The notes below the pieces were generated by a model that saw only the letters and a list, made by a program, of their open reading frames with translations, made no database searches and was not told where the DNA came from. The translations under genes and the position numbers were made by a program. Below are positions 6,937 to 15,803 of a stretch of 64,000 bases of DNA, piece after piece (within the stretch, counting starts at the first letter, position 1; every line of letters begins with the position of its first letter). This DNA is from Megasphaera_A sueciensis (GTDB lineage: Bacteria > Bacillota > Negativicutes > Veillonellales > Megasphaeraceae), in the NCBI RefSeq assembly GCF_050219315.1, contig NZ_CP116939.1:1426001-1490000 (forward strand), read 5' to 3'.

Positions 6937-7989
6937 TTATACTGCATACACTTGATTCGCGTTCATATCCAATCTATAGGTCCGTAAAGGTGTTTGAACA
7001 ATGATATTTCCTGGTTGTATCCCCTGCTTTTCACACCATCTTATATGCTGCTTATATTTGCAGGCCGCCCGTTTCCGCGTCACATTGTGATACCCTATAA
7101 TCCGCGAAGTATCACGCCTATGATAGGATATTACAACAGATACTCCGGAAAGTTTATCCAATAAGTTAAATAACTGTATCTGATATCGTTTTGTATCCAC
7201 CATTTCACCCATAGCAGGCGCATATGCCCCTGCCAGTACTTGTGTATCGTCATCAAGATCTTTGGTCGCCTGCAGTCCCGTACGGATGCAAGAAATGCCA
7301 TTTTCTATAAAAGCCTGCTTCATATATGCAGCACGGCACACCCCTTCATGAATAGATAGCGGGGTATACGTCCCTTGCCGATACATGTGGGCGAGTTCTG
7401 TATTTTCGATAACTGCCACGGGATAAATACGTGCTATATCTGGTTTTACTGCACAGATTTTTAATGTCGTTTCTTTTAAACTACACCAGTCCTCACCGGG
7501 CAATCCCGGCATAAGTTGATGTCCAACGGTGAAACCACACTCCTTCAACAGCTGTGTTGCCTTTAAAACTTGTTCAGCCGTATGCCCTCTTTTAGAAAAT
7601 TCAAGTACCGTATCATCCATAGATTGTACACCTAACTCTACAATGGACATACCATAAAAGCGCAATCTGTCCAAAATATCAAGAGTAATACAATCAGGGC
7701 GTGTAGAACATCGAATACCATCAATAGTCCCGCTTAATAAGGCTTGACGGGCTGGTTTAAGCAATCTTTCCTGCATTTCTACCGGTATAGCGGTAAAGCT
7801 TCCTCCGTAAAAGGCAACCTCCCAATGACGCTCTTCCTGAACATGTTTAGTGTAGTTCTGTATAAGAGAAGTAACATCCCCTGCGCTTGGAATACCATGA
7901 TGTCCGGTAATGCGCCATTGATTGCAAAACACGCATCGATGCAAACAGCCAATATGCGGAATAAAAATGGGAATAATTGATGTTTTCAT
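6937..7989 (-). CDS. Radical SAM protein (Elp3-like, COG1243)
   Basis: A 350-residue radical S-adenosylmethionine enzyme. The iron-sulfur cluster motif CLHRCVFC (C-x3-C-x2-C) is at residues 15-22, followed by the family features EVAFYGGSFTAIP, GIRCSTRPDCI, SIVELGVQSMDD and GHQLMPGLPGEDW. These match the catalytic half of Elp3-like proteins commonly found beside rnc in Firmicutes; the lack of a long acetyltransferase domain fits this short bacterial group, whose substrate is unknown. The in-frame TTG upstream overlaps the ribosome-binding site (TTGGAGGC), so the ATG at 7989 is preferred. An rnc terminator lies upstream, so expression depends on read-through or its own promoter. Confidence 0.85.
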   Translation of the reverse strand: MKTSIIPIFIPHIGCLHRCVFCNQWRITGHHGIPSAGDVTSLIQNYTKHVQEERHWEVAFYGGSFTAIPVEMQERLLKPARQALLSGTIDGIRCSTRPDCITLDILDRLRFYGMSIVELGVQSMDDTVLEFSKRGHTAEQVLKATQLLKECGFTVGHQLMPGLPGEDWCSLKETTLKICAVKPDIARIYPVAVIENTELAHMYRQGTYTPLSIHEGVCRAAYMKQAFIENGISCIRTGLQATKDLDDDTQVLAGAYAPAMGEMVDTKRYQIQLFNLLDKLSGVSVVISYHRRDTSRIIGYHNVTRKRAACKYKQHIRWCEKQGIQPGNIIVQTPLRTYRLDMNANQVYAV

Positions 7990-7999
7990 AATAGCCTCC

Positions 8000-8028
8000 A
8001 AAAAAAGACTGATGCCATAGCATCAGTC
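8000..8028 (-). terminator. Terminator after rnc (end of fatty-acid operon)
   Basis: On the minus strand GACTGATGC, a four-base loop and GCATCAGTC form a perfect 9-bp stem (8007-8015 with 8020-8028) followed by seven T. It starts only a few bases past the rnc stop and overlaps the ribosome-binding site of the radical-SAM gene. Confidence 0.88.
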
Positions 8029-8030
8029 CC

Positions 8031-8741
8031 TTAATATAATGCGTGCAATTTTTCCAGTGCTTTATGAGCAGCCTGTTGTTCCGCATCTTTTTTTGTTTTA
8101 CCGGAGCCTTCACCCAGAGCCTTTCCATTGACAATAACTTCCATATAAAAAGTTTTATCATGATCTGGCCCCTCTTCCCGGCATAATTCATAATCAATTT
8201 TTTGTTCGCCATCTCGCTGAATAAATTCCTGAAACACCGTTTTATAATCTTTGCCATAATGACCACTTTCAACAAGTGCCAGAAAAGTACGCAGTTGATA
8301 TAAAATAAAATTTCTAGCCGCTTCATACGATGAATCAATATAAATAGCTCCAACCACAGCTTCAAAAGCATCCGCTAAAATACTGGCACGCGATCTGCCT
8401 CCGGAAGCAAGTTCTCCGTTTCCCAAAAGTATATAATCGCCCACATGAAATCCGGCACAACAAACAGCTAACGGTGATTCACTAACTACACTGGCCCGTG
8501 CTTTGGATAATTCTCCCTCCGGCATTTCCGGATATGTTTTAAATAAATATTCTCCTACCACCAAATCTAAAATAGCATCCCCTAAGAATTCTAAACGTTC
8601 GTTATGCTGCACATGTTTGTTTTTATTTTCATTAGCATAGGAAGAATGCGTTAACGCTCTATCTAGAAGATTCAAGTCATGGAAAGATATTTCCATGACT
8701 TGAGTAAATTTTTTTAATTGTTCTTTACGATCTTTTTTCAT
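8031..8741 (-). CDS. rnc: Ribonuclease III
   Basis: A 236-residue double-strand-specific endoribonuclease for rRNA processing and mRNA decay. The catalytic signature NERLEFLGDAILDL (residues 47-60) contains the metal-binding acidic residues, and ADAFEAVVGAIYID supplies the second set. The C-terminal part (about 160-236) is a double-stranded-RNA-binding domain ending GSGKTKKDAEQQAAHKALE. It is the usual length and the last gene of the fatty-acid operon, an arrangement common in Firmicutes, with a strong terminator right behind it. Confidence 0.97.
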   Translation of the reverse strand: MKKDRKEQLKKFTQVMEISFHDLNLLDRALTHSSYANENKNKHVQHNERLEFLGDAILDLVVGEYLFKTYPEMPEGELSKARASVVSESPLAVCCAGFHVGDYILLGNGELASGGRSRASILADAFEAVVGAIYIDSSYEAARNFILYQLRTFLALVESGHYGKDYKTVFQEFIQRDGEQKIDYELCREEGPDHDKTFYMEVIVNGKALGEGSGKTKKDAEQQAAHKALEKLHALY

Positions 8742-8760
8742 CAGCCATCAGTCTTCTCAG

Positions 8761-10029
8761 TTAATTTTCCGAATATTTTTTAAATAACAACGTTGCATTA
8801 TGGCCGCCAAAACCAAAAGAGTTGGATATCGCTACATTGATATCGGCATCTATTGCTTTATTTCCTTGTACATAATTCAATCCTAATACTTTTAGTTCGT
8901 CTTCCGGTTCCTTACAATTAATGGTAGGATGGACCTTTCCTTGTTCAATCGTCATTGCACAGGCAATTGCTTCAATGGCACCGGCAGCTCCCAGCAAATG
9001 ACCGGTCATGGATTTTGTCGAACTAACAAACATATCTTTGACATGTTCGCCAAACACTTTAGCTATCGCCAACGATTCATTAAGATCATTCAAATAGGTA
9101 GAAGTACCATGGGCGTTGACATAATTTACGTCTTCCGGCTTGATACCCGCATCATCAACCGCTAGCTGCATGCATTTAGCTTGATAAATGCCTTCGGGAG
9201 CAGGTGCCGTAATATGATATGCGTCCGCATTACTGCCATAACCACCAACTTCGCAATAGATATGAGCACCGCGTTTAAGGGCATGGTCTAATTCTTCTAA
9301 AATAACAATACCGGCACCTTCACCTATTACAAATCCATCACGGTCTTTATCAAAAGGTCGAGATGCATGTTCAGGATCATCATTCCGTGTGCTAAGAGCC
9401 TTCATTGCCGCAAACCCAGCGACAGCACCTGGGGAAACCGTAGCTTCCGTACCACCGGCTACAACTGCATCAAGTTCACCGCGCTGAATCATACGGTATG
9501 CATCACCAATAGAGTTGGTACCAGTGGCACAAGCGGTCGCCATACTGGCACAATGACCATGAAGTCCAAAAACGATAGATACTTGACCAGCTGCCATGTT
9601 AGCAATCATTTTAGGAACCACAAAAGGATTAACACGAGACGGGCCTTTTTCAAACAATCCTTTATAAAGATTGTGTAAAGTTTCCATTCCGCCGATACCT
9701 GTACCTACCATAGTCCCAATGCGATCTCGATTTTCTTGCTCTAAATTAATACCGGAATCATCCAGAGCCAGTTTAGCCGCCGCAACAGCATATTGTGTAG
9801 AAATATCCATATGCCGGGCTTCTTTCCTGTCAATATCATAATCAGCCGGGTCAAAATTTTTTACTTCGCCGGCAATTCGTGCGGAGTATTCCGTTGCATC
9901 AAAGTGAGTGATGGGCGCGATTCCGTTCTGTCCGGTAATCAAAGCATTCCAAAATGTATCTTTGCCATTACCGACTGGAGAAATAACGCCCAAGCCTGTA
10001 ATTACTGCACGTTTTTCCAAAGTATTCAC
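8761..10029 (-). CDS. fabF: 3-oxoacyl-ACP synthase II
   Basis: A 422-residue condensing enzyme that elongates acyl-ACP with malonyl-ACP. The catalytic triad is visible: Cys167 in ATACATG, His307 in NAHGTS and His344 in KSMTGHLLGAAG. The N-terminus RAVITGLGVISPVGNG and C-terminus NVAISNSFGFGGHN are typical of FabF. It follows fabK by 15 bases in the fapR-led operon, so its expression should follow the malonyl-CoA-responsive FapR system. FabF rather than FabB is chosen from overall pattern and operon context. Confidence 0.97.
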   Translation of the reverse strand: MNTLEKRAVITGLGVISPVGNGKDTFWNALITGQNGIAPITHFDATEYSARIAGEVKNFDPADYDIDRKEARHMDISTQYAVAAAKLALDDSGINLEQENRDRIGTMVGTGIGGMETLHNLYKGLFEKGPSRVNPFVVPKMIANMAAGQVSIVFGLHGHCASMATACATGTNSIGDAYRMIQRGELDAVVAGGTEATVSPGAVAGFAAMKALSTRNDDPEHASRPFDKDRDGFVIGEGAGIVILEELDHALKRGAHIYCEVGGYGSNADAYHITAPAPEGIYQAKCMQLAVDDAGIKPEDVNYVNAHGTSTYLNDLNESLAIAKVFGEHVKDMFVSSTKSMTGHLLGAAGAIEAIACAMTIEQGKVHPTINCKEPEDELKVLGLNYVQGNKAIDADINVAISNSFGFGGHNATLLFKKYSEN

Positions 10030-10044
10030 CTCATTAATTAAAAT

Positions 10045-11016
10045 TTAATCGGGAATTGCATCCAATTCTCGCTTAAGGTATGCAAATATCTCTTTGACCG
10101 ATAAAATATCATGTATTTCCTGCATACGCCGACCGGAAAAGACAAGGCCTGTTTCTATATCCCCCTGCTGTGCCCGCGTAAGTGCCCGAATAATACAATA
10201 TTTATGGCTGCATTTTTTTAAACAGCAGTCACACTTTATTGGCTTCTGCGCGGTTCCTAACAGGATCCGTTCCGAAAAAGGAGTACGGATTGCCTGTCCG
10301 GGAAGTCCTACAGGACTGTGTATCAAAACAAAATCCTCTGGATTATTAGCACGAAGATACACTTTTTTCAATTCTTCTGAGCCGTTAGATTCCACACTAG
10401 CAGCAAAACGGCTTCCCATTTGAACACCGTTGGCTCCCAGTTTAAACATTGCTGCGATATCTTCACCATGAAGCACTCCTCCCGCACCGATAACGGGAAT
10501 ATCAACAGCCGCACGCACTTCCGGTACAATGAGCCGGCTCGAACGGTTTGTTCCCAAATGCCCGCCTGCTTCCGCTCCTTCAACTACAACAGCGGCAGCA
10601 CCCAGGGATTGAGATATTTTAGCTAGTTTTGCAGAAGACACAATCGGAACAATAGGCGTACCTGATTCTTTGCCCCAACTAAACATGTCGCGGGAAAAGC
10701 CTGCTCCTGCTACCACTAGATCGATTCCTTCTTCAATTGAGGTAGTAACAAGCCCCTTAAATTCTCGGGCCGCTACCATTGCATTTATTCCAATGATTCC
10801 ATTGGGAGCTAGCTTTTTAGCCAGACGTATTTCATATCGTAATTCATCAAAAGGCATACCGGATGCCGCTATGAGACCTATACCGCCTTCATTGGCTACA
10901 GCAGCGGCTAGTCTGGCGGTAGATAAACGAATAGCCATTCCGCCTTGTATAATTGGTATCCTTGCCACAAGCTTACCTATCTTTAATTCTGGCAGCTTCA
11001 ATATGTTTTCCTCCAT
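10045..11016 (-). CDS. fabK: FMN-dependent enoyl-ACP reductase II (FabK) / nitronate monooxygenase family
   Basis: A 323-residue TIM-barrel flavoprotein. RIPIIQGGMAIRLST, the GxGG signature IPVIGAGGVLHGEDIAAM and ANGVQMGSRF are family motifs for FMN binding. In this operon it most likely performs the last step of fatty-acid elongation, reducing enoyl-ACP with NAD(P)H, as no FabI is present nearby. The protein also resembles 2-nitropropane dioxygenase-like enzymes, and a cysteine-rich segment CDCCLKKCSHKYC near residue 260 is seen in the broader YrpB-like group, so the reductase role rests on context. Spacing to acpP and fabF is short. Confidence 0.8.
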   Translation of the reverse strand: MEENILKLPELKIGKLVARIPIIQGGMAIRLSTARLAAAVANEGGIGLIAASGMPFDELRYEIRLAKKLAPNGIIGINAMVAAREFKGLVTTSIEEGIDLVVAGAGFSRDMFSWGKESGTPIVPIVSSAKLAKISQSLGAAAVVVEGAEAGGHLGTNRSSRLIVPEVRAAVDIPVIGAGGVLHGEDIAAMFKLGANGVQMGSRFAASVESNGSEELKKVYLRANNPEDFVLIHSPVGLPGQAIRTPFSERILLGTAQKPIKCDCCLKKCSHKYCIIRALTRAQQGDIETGLVFSGRRMQEIHDILSVKEIFAYLKRELDAIPD

Positions 11017-11073
11017 TCAAGATGCCATCAAAGGGGAAGCTTTACCTTCCCCCTTACGGCCATTATTGCATGC

Positions 11074-11319
11074 TTAGGCTTTCTTTTCCTTTTCGATATA
11101 ATCAACCGTATCCTTAACGGTTTTGATCTTTTCTGCGACATCATCAGGGATTTCGATATTGAATTCTTCTTCGAAAGCCATGATAAGTTCAACAATATCT
11201 AAGGAATCCGCGCCCAAATCATCAATGTAAGCAGCTTCCATCTTGACTTCTTTTTCGTCAACACCCAGCTGTTCGACAACGATGCCTTTAACCTTTTCAA
11301 AAGTAGCTTCTTCACTCAT
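11074..11319 (-). CDS. acpP: Acyl carrier protein
   Basis: An 81-residue acidic carrier protein. Ser39 in the motif GADSLDIVELIMAFE is the attachment site for 4'-phosphopantetheine, and the helix-rich pattern ending AEKIKTVKDTVDYI is standard. The second ATG (11319) is preferred because GGGGGTG lies at workable spacing; the first ATG six bases upstream is too close to it. It carries acyl chains for the Fab enzymes around it and for PlsX, LpxA and the LpxL-type acyltransferase elsewhere in the window. Confidence 0.97.
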   Translation of the reverse strand: MSEEATFEKVKGIVVEQLGVDEKEVKMEAAYIDDLGADSLDIVELIMAFEEEFNIEIPDDVAEKIKTVKDTVDYIEKEKKA

Positions 11320-11353
11320 TTCCATTCACCCCCTTTCAATGATCCATATATAC

Positions 11354-12097
11354 TTACATTACCATGCCGCCATCAACTTGTAAAACTTGACCGGTAATAT
11401 AACTGGCACAATCTGACGCTAGAAATAATACGGCTTTTGCCACTTCTTCAGGCTCAGCCACACGTCCCAGCGGAATTGTTTTTATCATATCTTCTTTTAC
11501 AGAATCATCAAGAACAGCCGTCATATCGGTATCTATGCATCCAGGAGCAATTGCATTCACCCGGATATTTCTCGATGCCAACTCTTTAGCTATCGATTTT
11601 GTAAAACCGATAATCCCGGCCTTGGCTGCCGCATAATTAGCCTGTCCGGCATTGCCGGTAATCCCAACAACAGACGTCAAATTTACAATAGACCCCTGTC
11701 TTTGCTTTATCATAATTTTAGATACAGATTTTGTACAATGATACACTCCGGTAAGATTCGTATCTAAAACTTGTTTCCAATCTTCTTCTTTCATACGCAT
11801 AATAAGATTATCACGTGTAATCCCCGCATTATTGACCAGAATATCTATAGATCCAAATATTTCCTTTGCTTGTTTTACCATGGCATCCACAGCAGCACTA
11901 TCGGAAACATCACATTGTATGCTCACAGCCTTGCCTTGCTCGTTTTCAATCATTTGCAGTGTTTCTTTTGCAGCTGTTGTATTTCCAGCATAAACAACAA
12001 TCACATTAGCTCCTTCACGAGCGAACGCTAATGAAACCGCCCGTCCAATACCACGAGAACCACCTGTCACAATAGCTGTTTTCCCTGTTAAAAGCAT
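11354..12097 (-). CDS. fabG: 3-oxoacyl-ACP reductase
   Basis: A 247-residue short-chain dehydrogenase that reduces beta-ketoacyl-ACP with NADPH. The cofactor motif TGGSRGIGRA is at the N-terminus, NNAG at 89-92, and the catalytic residues are Ser142 (NLTSVVG), Tyr155 and Lys159 (YAAAK). The C-terminus SYITGQVLQVDGGMVM is diagnostic for FabG. The ATG at 12097 is used because AGGGGGTT precedes it; the open frame extends into the end of fabD. One base separates it from the fabD stop. Confidence 0.97.
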   Translation of the reverse strand: MLLTGKTAIVTGGSRGIGRAVSLAFAREGANVIVVYAGNTTAAKETLQMIENEQGKAVSIQCDVSDSAAVDAMVKQAKEIFGSIDILVNNAGITRDNLIMRMKEEDWKQVLDTNLTGVYHCTKSVSKIMIKQRQGSIVNLTSVVGITGNAGQANYAAAKAGIIGFTKSIAKELASRNIRVNAIAPGCIDTDMTAVLDDSVKEDMIKTIPLGRVAEPEEVAKAVLFLASDCASYITGQVLQVDGGMVM

Positions 12098-12098
12098 T

Positions 12099-13040
12099 TT
12101 ATCGAACCCCCTGAAAAAATTCAAGTGTTTTCTTTAAGGATGATATATCTTCTACATTTTCGCTTTGAATTGCCTTATTAATTTTTCGGTTAAACCCACT
12201 CAGAACTTTGCCTGGCCCCACTTCAACAAATATATCGGCCCCAGACTGAACCATAGTATGAACACAATCAATCCACAATACCGGACTAGCCGCCTGTTTG
12301 ACCAGCGCTTCTTTTATATCTTCTGCCGCTGTTTCTACGGCTCCGTTCACATTAGCAACAACAGGAATTTCTGCATCGGCAATATGGATAGTATCAAGAA
12401 CGGCTGCCAGTCGTTTCGCAGCAGGTTCCATTAATGTACTATGGAACGGAGCACTGACATGGAGCAGAATCGCACGTTTAGCACCTGCCGCTTTTAATTT
12501 GTCAACTGCTGTTTCAACGGCCTTTGCTGCCCCGGCAATAACAATTTGTCCCGGACAATTAAAATTTACTGCTTGTACCGGCCCGACTTTATTTGATACC
12601 GTTTGACAAATTTCCTTAATCTTATTATCTTCAAGCCCTAATATAGCTGCCATGCTTCCCTCTCCCAAGGGAACCGCTTCCTGCATGAACTGTCCACGCT
12701 GGCGTACGGTACAAACAGCATCGGCAAACCGCAATGCACCCGATGCAACAAGAGCCGAATATTCTCCCAAACTATGACCGGCTACAATATCAGGTTCCCA
12801 TCCTTCTTGTTTTAATACGCGGGCACATGCTGTACTCGCTGTCAAAATCGCCGGCTGGGTGTTGCAGGTCATCATCAAATCTTCATCCGGTCCATTAAAA
12901 CATAACTTCGTAAGTGAAAAGCCAAGTGCATCATCCGCTTCTTCAAAAAGATGCTTTACTACCGGATATGCTTCATAAAGATCCTTTACCATACCTACTT
13001 TTTGCGAGCCCTGGCCCGGAAAAATAAATGCTTTCTTCAT
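12099..13040 (-). CDS. fabD: Malonyl-CoA:ACP transacylase
   Basis: A 313-residue enzyme that loads malonyl groups onto ACP. FIFPGQGSQ opens the protein, the nucleophile Ser90 lies in GHSLGEYSALV, and His200 lies in VSAPFHSTLM. The C-terminal VEVGPGKVLSGFNRK is also typical. Two ATGs are adjacent; the second (13040) has better spacing from GAGGTGAT. It lies between fabH and fabG in the FapR operon. Confidence 0.97.
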   Translation of the reverse strand: MKKAFIFPGQGSQKVGMVKDLYEAYPVVKHLFEEADDALGFSLTKLCFNGPDEDLMMTCNTQPAILTASTACARVLKQEGWEPDIVAGHSLGEYSALVASGALRFADAVCTVRQRGQFMQEAVPLGEGSMAAILGLEDNKIKEICQTVSNKVGPVQAVNFNCPGQIVIAGAAKAVETAVDKLKAAGAKRAILLHVSAPFHSTLMEPAAKRLAAVLDTIHIADAEIPVVANVNGAVETAAEDIKEALVKQAASPVLWIDCVHTMVQSGADIFVEVGPGKVLSGFNRKINKAIQSENVEDISSLKKTLEFFQGVR

Positions 13041-13055
13041 CATATCACCTCATTA

Positions 13056-14051
13056 TCAAAACCACTTCATGGCCAAGCCCGCCCATGTAAGACCCGCACC
13101 AAAACCAGCTAAAACGACTTTATCACCGCGATGAAGAAGTCCTGCCCGATTCGCTTCGTCCATTGCGATCGGAATAGATGCTCCTGACGTATTTGCATAA
13201 TTTTGAATATTGACAAAAATTTTGTTCATAGGAATATGAAGACGTTTGGACGCTGATTCTATAATGCGGAGATTGGCCTGATGCGGAATCAGCATCGCCA
13301 CTTCATCACTCGTCCAACCAGATAATTTCATTACTTTTGCAGCAGCACCCGGCATAGCATGAACAGCAAATTTATACACTTCTTTGCCATCCATTTGAGC
13401 AAATGCTAATTCATTTTTAATGGTTTCATCCGTTCGCGGCATTTCTACTCCACTGGAGGGAATCGTTAAATATTGTCCGCCTTCCCCCTGTGCCCCCATA
13501 TCGGTACCAAACATGCCATACCCGTCATCAACCCGGCCGATAACCGCCGCGCCGGCACCGTCTCCAAACAAAACACAGGAACCGCGATCATGCCAATTAA
13601 TAACGCGTGTTAAAACTTCTGCCCCAACAACTAAAATATTTTTATATAATCCTGTTTCAATAAACTGCTTGGCAATGATAGAAGCATACACAAATCCCGA
13701 ACAAGCAGCATTTAAATCAAACGCGGGTACATTTACCGCCCCTAAATTTGCCTGCACTTTACAAGCAGTAGCCGGAAGAGATCTATCGGGTGTCAATGTA
13801 CAAACAATAATCAGATCTAAGTCTTTCGCACTAACACAAGCCATTTCCAATGCTTTTCGAGCTGCTCCCGTTGCCAAATCAGAGGTATTGACGCCCTTAG
13901 GTGCAACATATCGCTGTGCAATTCCCGTACGAGTACGTATCCACTCATCGGATGTATCCATCATTTTTTCTAAATCTTTATTAGTCCATACTTGATCCGG
14001 AACACAATGTCCTGTTCCCAGAAAGCCTGCTTGACTAACTTTCATTCCCAT
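13056..14051 (-). CDS. fabH: 3-oxoacyl-ACP synthase III
   Basis: A 331-residue condensing enzyme that starts fatty-acid chains from acetyl-CoA or branched acyl-CoA and malonyl-ACP. The catalytic residues are Cys117 (AACSGFVYA), His257 (IPHQANLRI) and Asn287 (YANTSGAS). The start at 14051 gives MGMKVSQAGFLGTG and has AAAGGG nine bases upstream; ATG 14045 is an alternative. It overlaps the plsX stop by 17 bases, consistent with coupled translation. Confidence 0.96.
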   Translation of the reverse strand: MGMKVSQAGFLGTGHCVPDQVWTNKDLEKMMDTSDEWIRTRTGIAQRYVAPKGVNTSDLATGAARKALEMACVSAKDLDLIIVCTLTPDRSLPATACKVQANLGAVNVPAFDLNAACSGFVYASIIAKQFIETGLYKNILVVGAEVLTRVINWHDRGSCVLFGDGAGAAVIGRVDDGYGMFGTDMGAQGEGGQYLTIPSSGVEMPRTDETIKNELAFAQMDGKEVYKFAVHAMPGAAAKVMKLSGWTSDEVAMLIPHQANLRIIESASKRLHIPMNKIFVNIQNYANTSGASIPIAMDEANRAGLLHRGDKVVLAGFGAGLTWAGLAMKWF

Positions 14052-15060
14052 ATTCTTCAACCCTTTCTTCCTCCATGCTGCTGCGAATATGCCCGACAAC
14101 ATCCTGTTCTACTAACTCTCCAGCCACGCGAATTGCATTTTTAATAGCTTTGGCCTTGGAGCTGCCATGACAAATAATAAAACTTCCGTTGACACCTAAA
14201 AGCGGTGCGCCGCCGTATTCCGTGTAATCCAGTCGTTTTTTCAGCGCCTTTAAAACCGGTAATACCGCCAAAGCACCCAATTTAGCAACGAATCCGCTTT
14301 CTTTTATCGTATCCTTGACCAAGCGAATAATAAATAACGCCATTCCTTCGCCAAATTTCAAGATTACATTTCCAACAAAACCGTCGCAAACAACAACATC
14401 AACCGTTCCTTCTGGTATATCACGGCCTTCCACATTTCCATAGAAGGAAATTGTTTTCAATTTCTCCAGCAATGGGTATGTAGCCTGGGCCACCTCATTT
14501 CCCTTGGAATCTTCTTCCCCGATATTAAGAAGGCCTACGGTAGGATTAGAAATACCTAAAATATATTTTGCATAATGGTATCCCATAATAGCACCTTCTA
14601 CCAGATGCTTCGGTTTACTATTGGCATTCGCTCCGGAATCAAGCAACACCGTAATTCCTTCTTTGGAAGGAATTGGCGTTGCAATGCTGGGACGTTCTAT
14701 TCCCGGAATACGTCCCAGACCTAAAAGAGCCGCCGTAACAGCTGCTCCTGTACTGCCAGGTGCTACTACAGCATCACATGCTCCTTGTTTAACCAGTTTA
14801 GTCGCCACCACAATGGATGCATCCTTTTTTTTGCGAATAGCTTGTGCCGGATGTTCTCCCATTTCGATAACCTGACTGGCTTGAACAATAGTCAGTCGAT
14901 CGTTCTCTGTTGCTCCGTATTGTGCCATAACTTCTCTAATTCTATCTTGATTACCTACAAGGACTACATCATACTTATATGTCTTAACAGCGTCAATGGC
15001 ACCCAGAACGATCTCCTCCGGTGCGTAATCACCGCCCATAGCATCTACCGCTATTTTCAT
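14035..15060 (-). CDS. plsX: Phosphate acyltransferase PlsX
   Basis: A 341-residue soluble enzyme converting acyl-ACP to acyl-phosphate for glycerol-3-phosphate acylation by PlsY, which is encoded at 55244-55858. MKIAVDAMGGDYAP is the typical start, with VVAPGSTGA and CDGFVGNVILK further on. The ATG at 15060 follows GGAGTGG; an upstream GTG is in frame. It sits between fapR and fabH, the usual Firmicute order, and belongs to the FapR regulon. Confidence 0.96.
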   Translation of the reverse strand: MKIAVDAMGGDYAPEEIVLGAIDAVKTYKYDVVLVGNQDRIREVMAQYGATENDRLTIVQASQVIEMGEHPAQAIRKKKDASIVVATKLVKQGACDAVVAPGSTGAAVTAALLGLGRIPGIERPSIATPIPSKEGITVLLDSGANANSKPKHLVEGAIMGYHYAKYILGISNPTVGLLNIGEEDSKGNEVAQATYPLLEKLKTISFYGNVEGRDIPEGTVDVVVCDGFVGNVILKFGEGMALFIIRLVKDTIKESGFVAKLGALAVLPVLKALKKRLDYTEYGGAPLLGVNGSFIICHGSSKAKAIKNAIRVAGELVEQDVVGHIRSSMEEERVEEYGNES

Positions 15061-15073
15061 TATTACCACTCCA

Positions 15074-15616
15074 TTATTCCAATGATTCCATGATGAATTT
15101 TGCTCGGAATACTTCCTTCGCTTTTTTTCGAATCGTTACCCATACATAATATTTCTGATCCCGCTGCCTTATGACTTCCGCTTTTGCAACCAATTTATCG
15201 CCTACGGTCACAGGTTGTTTATATTTGATATTGCCAACAGTTGTTATACACACGGGTAAATTAAGTACGGCTCTGGTCAATGAATTGGCTTGCGCATATA
15301 AAAATTGAGATTGGACAATATGTGCCGAGTCAACCATATCTTCTGTTGCAGTTAAAATGGAAAGTGCGCTTTTACCCACAATACAATCCACCAATTCTCC
15401 CACAACCTGCACTAAATGGTGCTGCGGCAAAGATGCCTGTGCACGCTGCTTAATGCGTATACGTAATTCCGGTATACCCAAGGCCATCCGATCCAAACGT
15501 ATCGTAGCTATACTGACCGAAAATTCCTCAGCCAGTTCTTCATCGTTGATAAAAGGATTTTCTTCTATTCGTTTTTTTAACAGCGTATGCCGTTTTTCCC
15601 TTGCTATACGAACCAT
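15074..15616 (-). CDS. fapR: Transcription factor FapR, lipid-biosynthesis repressor
   Basis: A 180-residue repressor whose DNA binding is released by malonyl-CoA. Residues 1-60 carry a helix-turn-helix (DEELAEEFSVSIATIRLDR) and residues about 75-180 form the hotdog effector-binding domain (VVGKSALSILTATEDM, YKQPVTVGDKLVAKAEV). The start ATG follows AAAGGATGA. It is the first gene of the fatty-acid operon, and a FapR-like site lies just before it, implying autoregulation and control of all eight genes downstream. Confidence 0.94.
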   Translation of the reverse strand: MVRIAREKRHTLLKKRIEENPFINDEELAEEFSVSIATIRLDRMALGIPELRIRIKQRAQASLPQHHLVQVVGELVDCIVGKSALSILTATEDMVDSAHIVQSQFLYAQANSLTRAVLNLPVCITTVGNIKYKQPVTVGDKLVAKAEVIRQRDQKYYVWVTIRKKAKEVFRAKFIMESLE

Positions 15617-15634
15617 ATTATATCATCCTTTGAA

Positions 15635-15657
15635 TTATGACCAAGTACTAATAGTAC
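15635..15657 (-). promoter_or_regulatory. FapR-like operator
   Basis: The minus-strand sequence TTAGTACTTGGTCATAA (15651-15635) resembles the FapR consensus of inverted TTAGTA half-sites, and it overlaps a perfect GTACTA-A-TAGTAC palindrome (15645-15657). It lies just downstream of the -10 box, where a bound repressor would block transcription. Confidence 0.7.
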
Positions 15658-15666
15658 GTACAACAA

Positions 15667-15695
15667 ATTATATAATGTTTTAAGATGTTTGGCAA
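15667..15695 (-). promoter_or_regulatory. Promoter of the fapR-fab operon
   Basis: Minus-strand TTGCCA (15695-15690), a 17-base spacer and TATAAT (15672-15667) form a strong promoter about 50 bases ahead of the fapR start, with the FapR-like operator over the predicted transcription start. Confidence 0.8.
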
Positions 15696-15741
15696 GTATA
15701 GGAAAAAATATAATCAAAAGATGATAAGAATACCCCTTCAT

Positions 15742-15792
15742 AAAAAAATATGCTTTCGAAGATATTTCCTATTCGAACTCCCGAAAGCATAT
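15742..15792 (-). terminator. Terminator after the YdbC-like gene
   Basis: ATATGCTTTCG (15748-15758) and CGAAAGCATAT (15782-15792) form an 11-bp perfect stem, followed on the minus strand by a run of T. It insulates the YdbC-like gene from the fatty-acid operon. Confidence 0.88.
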
Positions 15793-15803
15793 GCAATACG
15801 CCT

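Noticed and set aside
7847..8371. Minus-strand open frame of 174 codons across the rnc/radical-SAM junction
   Set aside because: Out of frame with both real genes and spans the rnc terminator; the peptide has no protein-like pattern.
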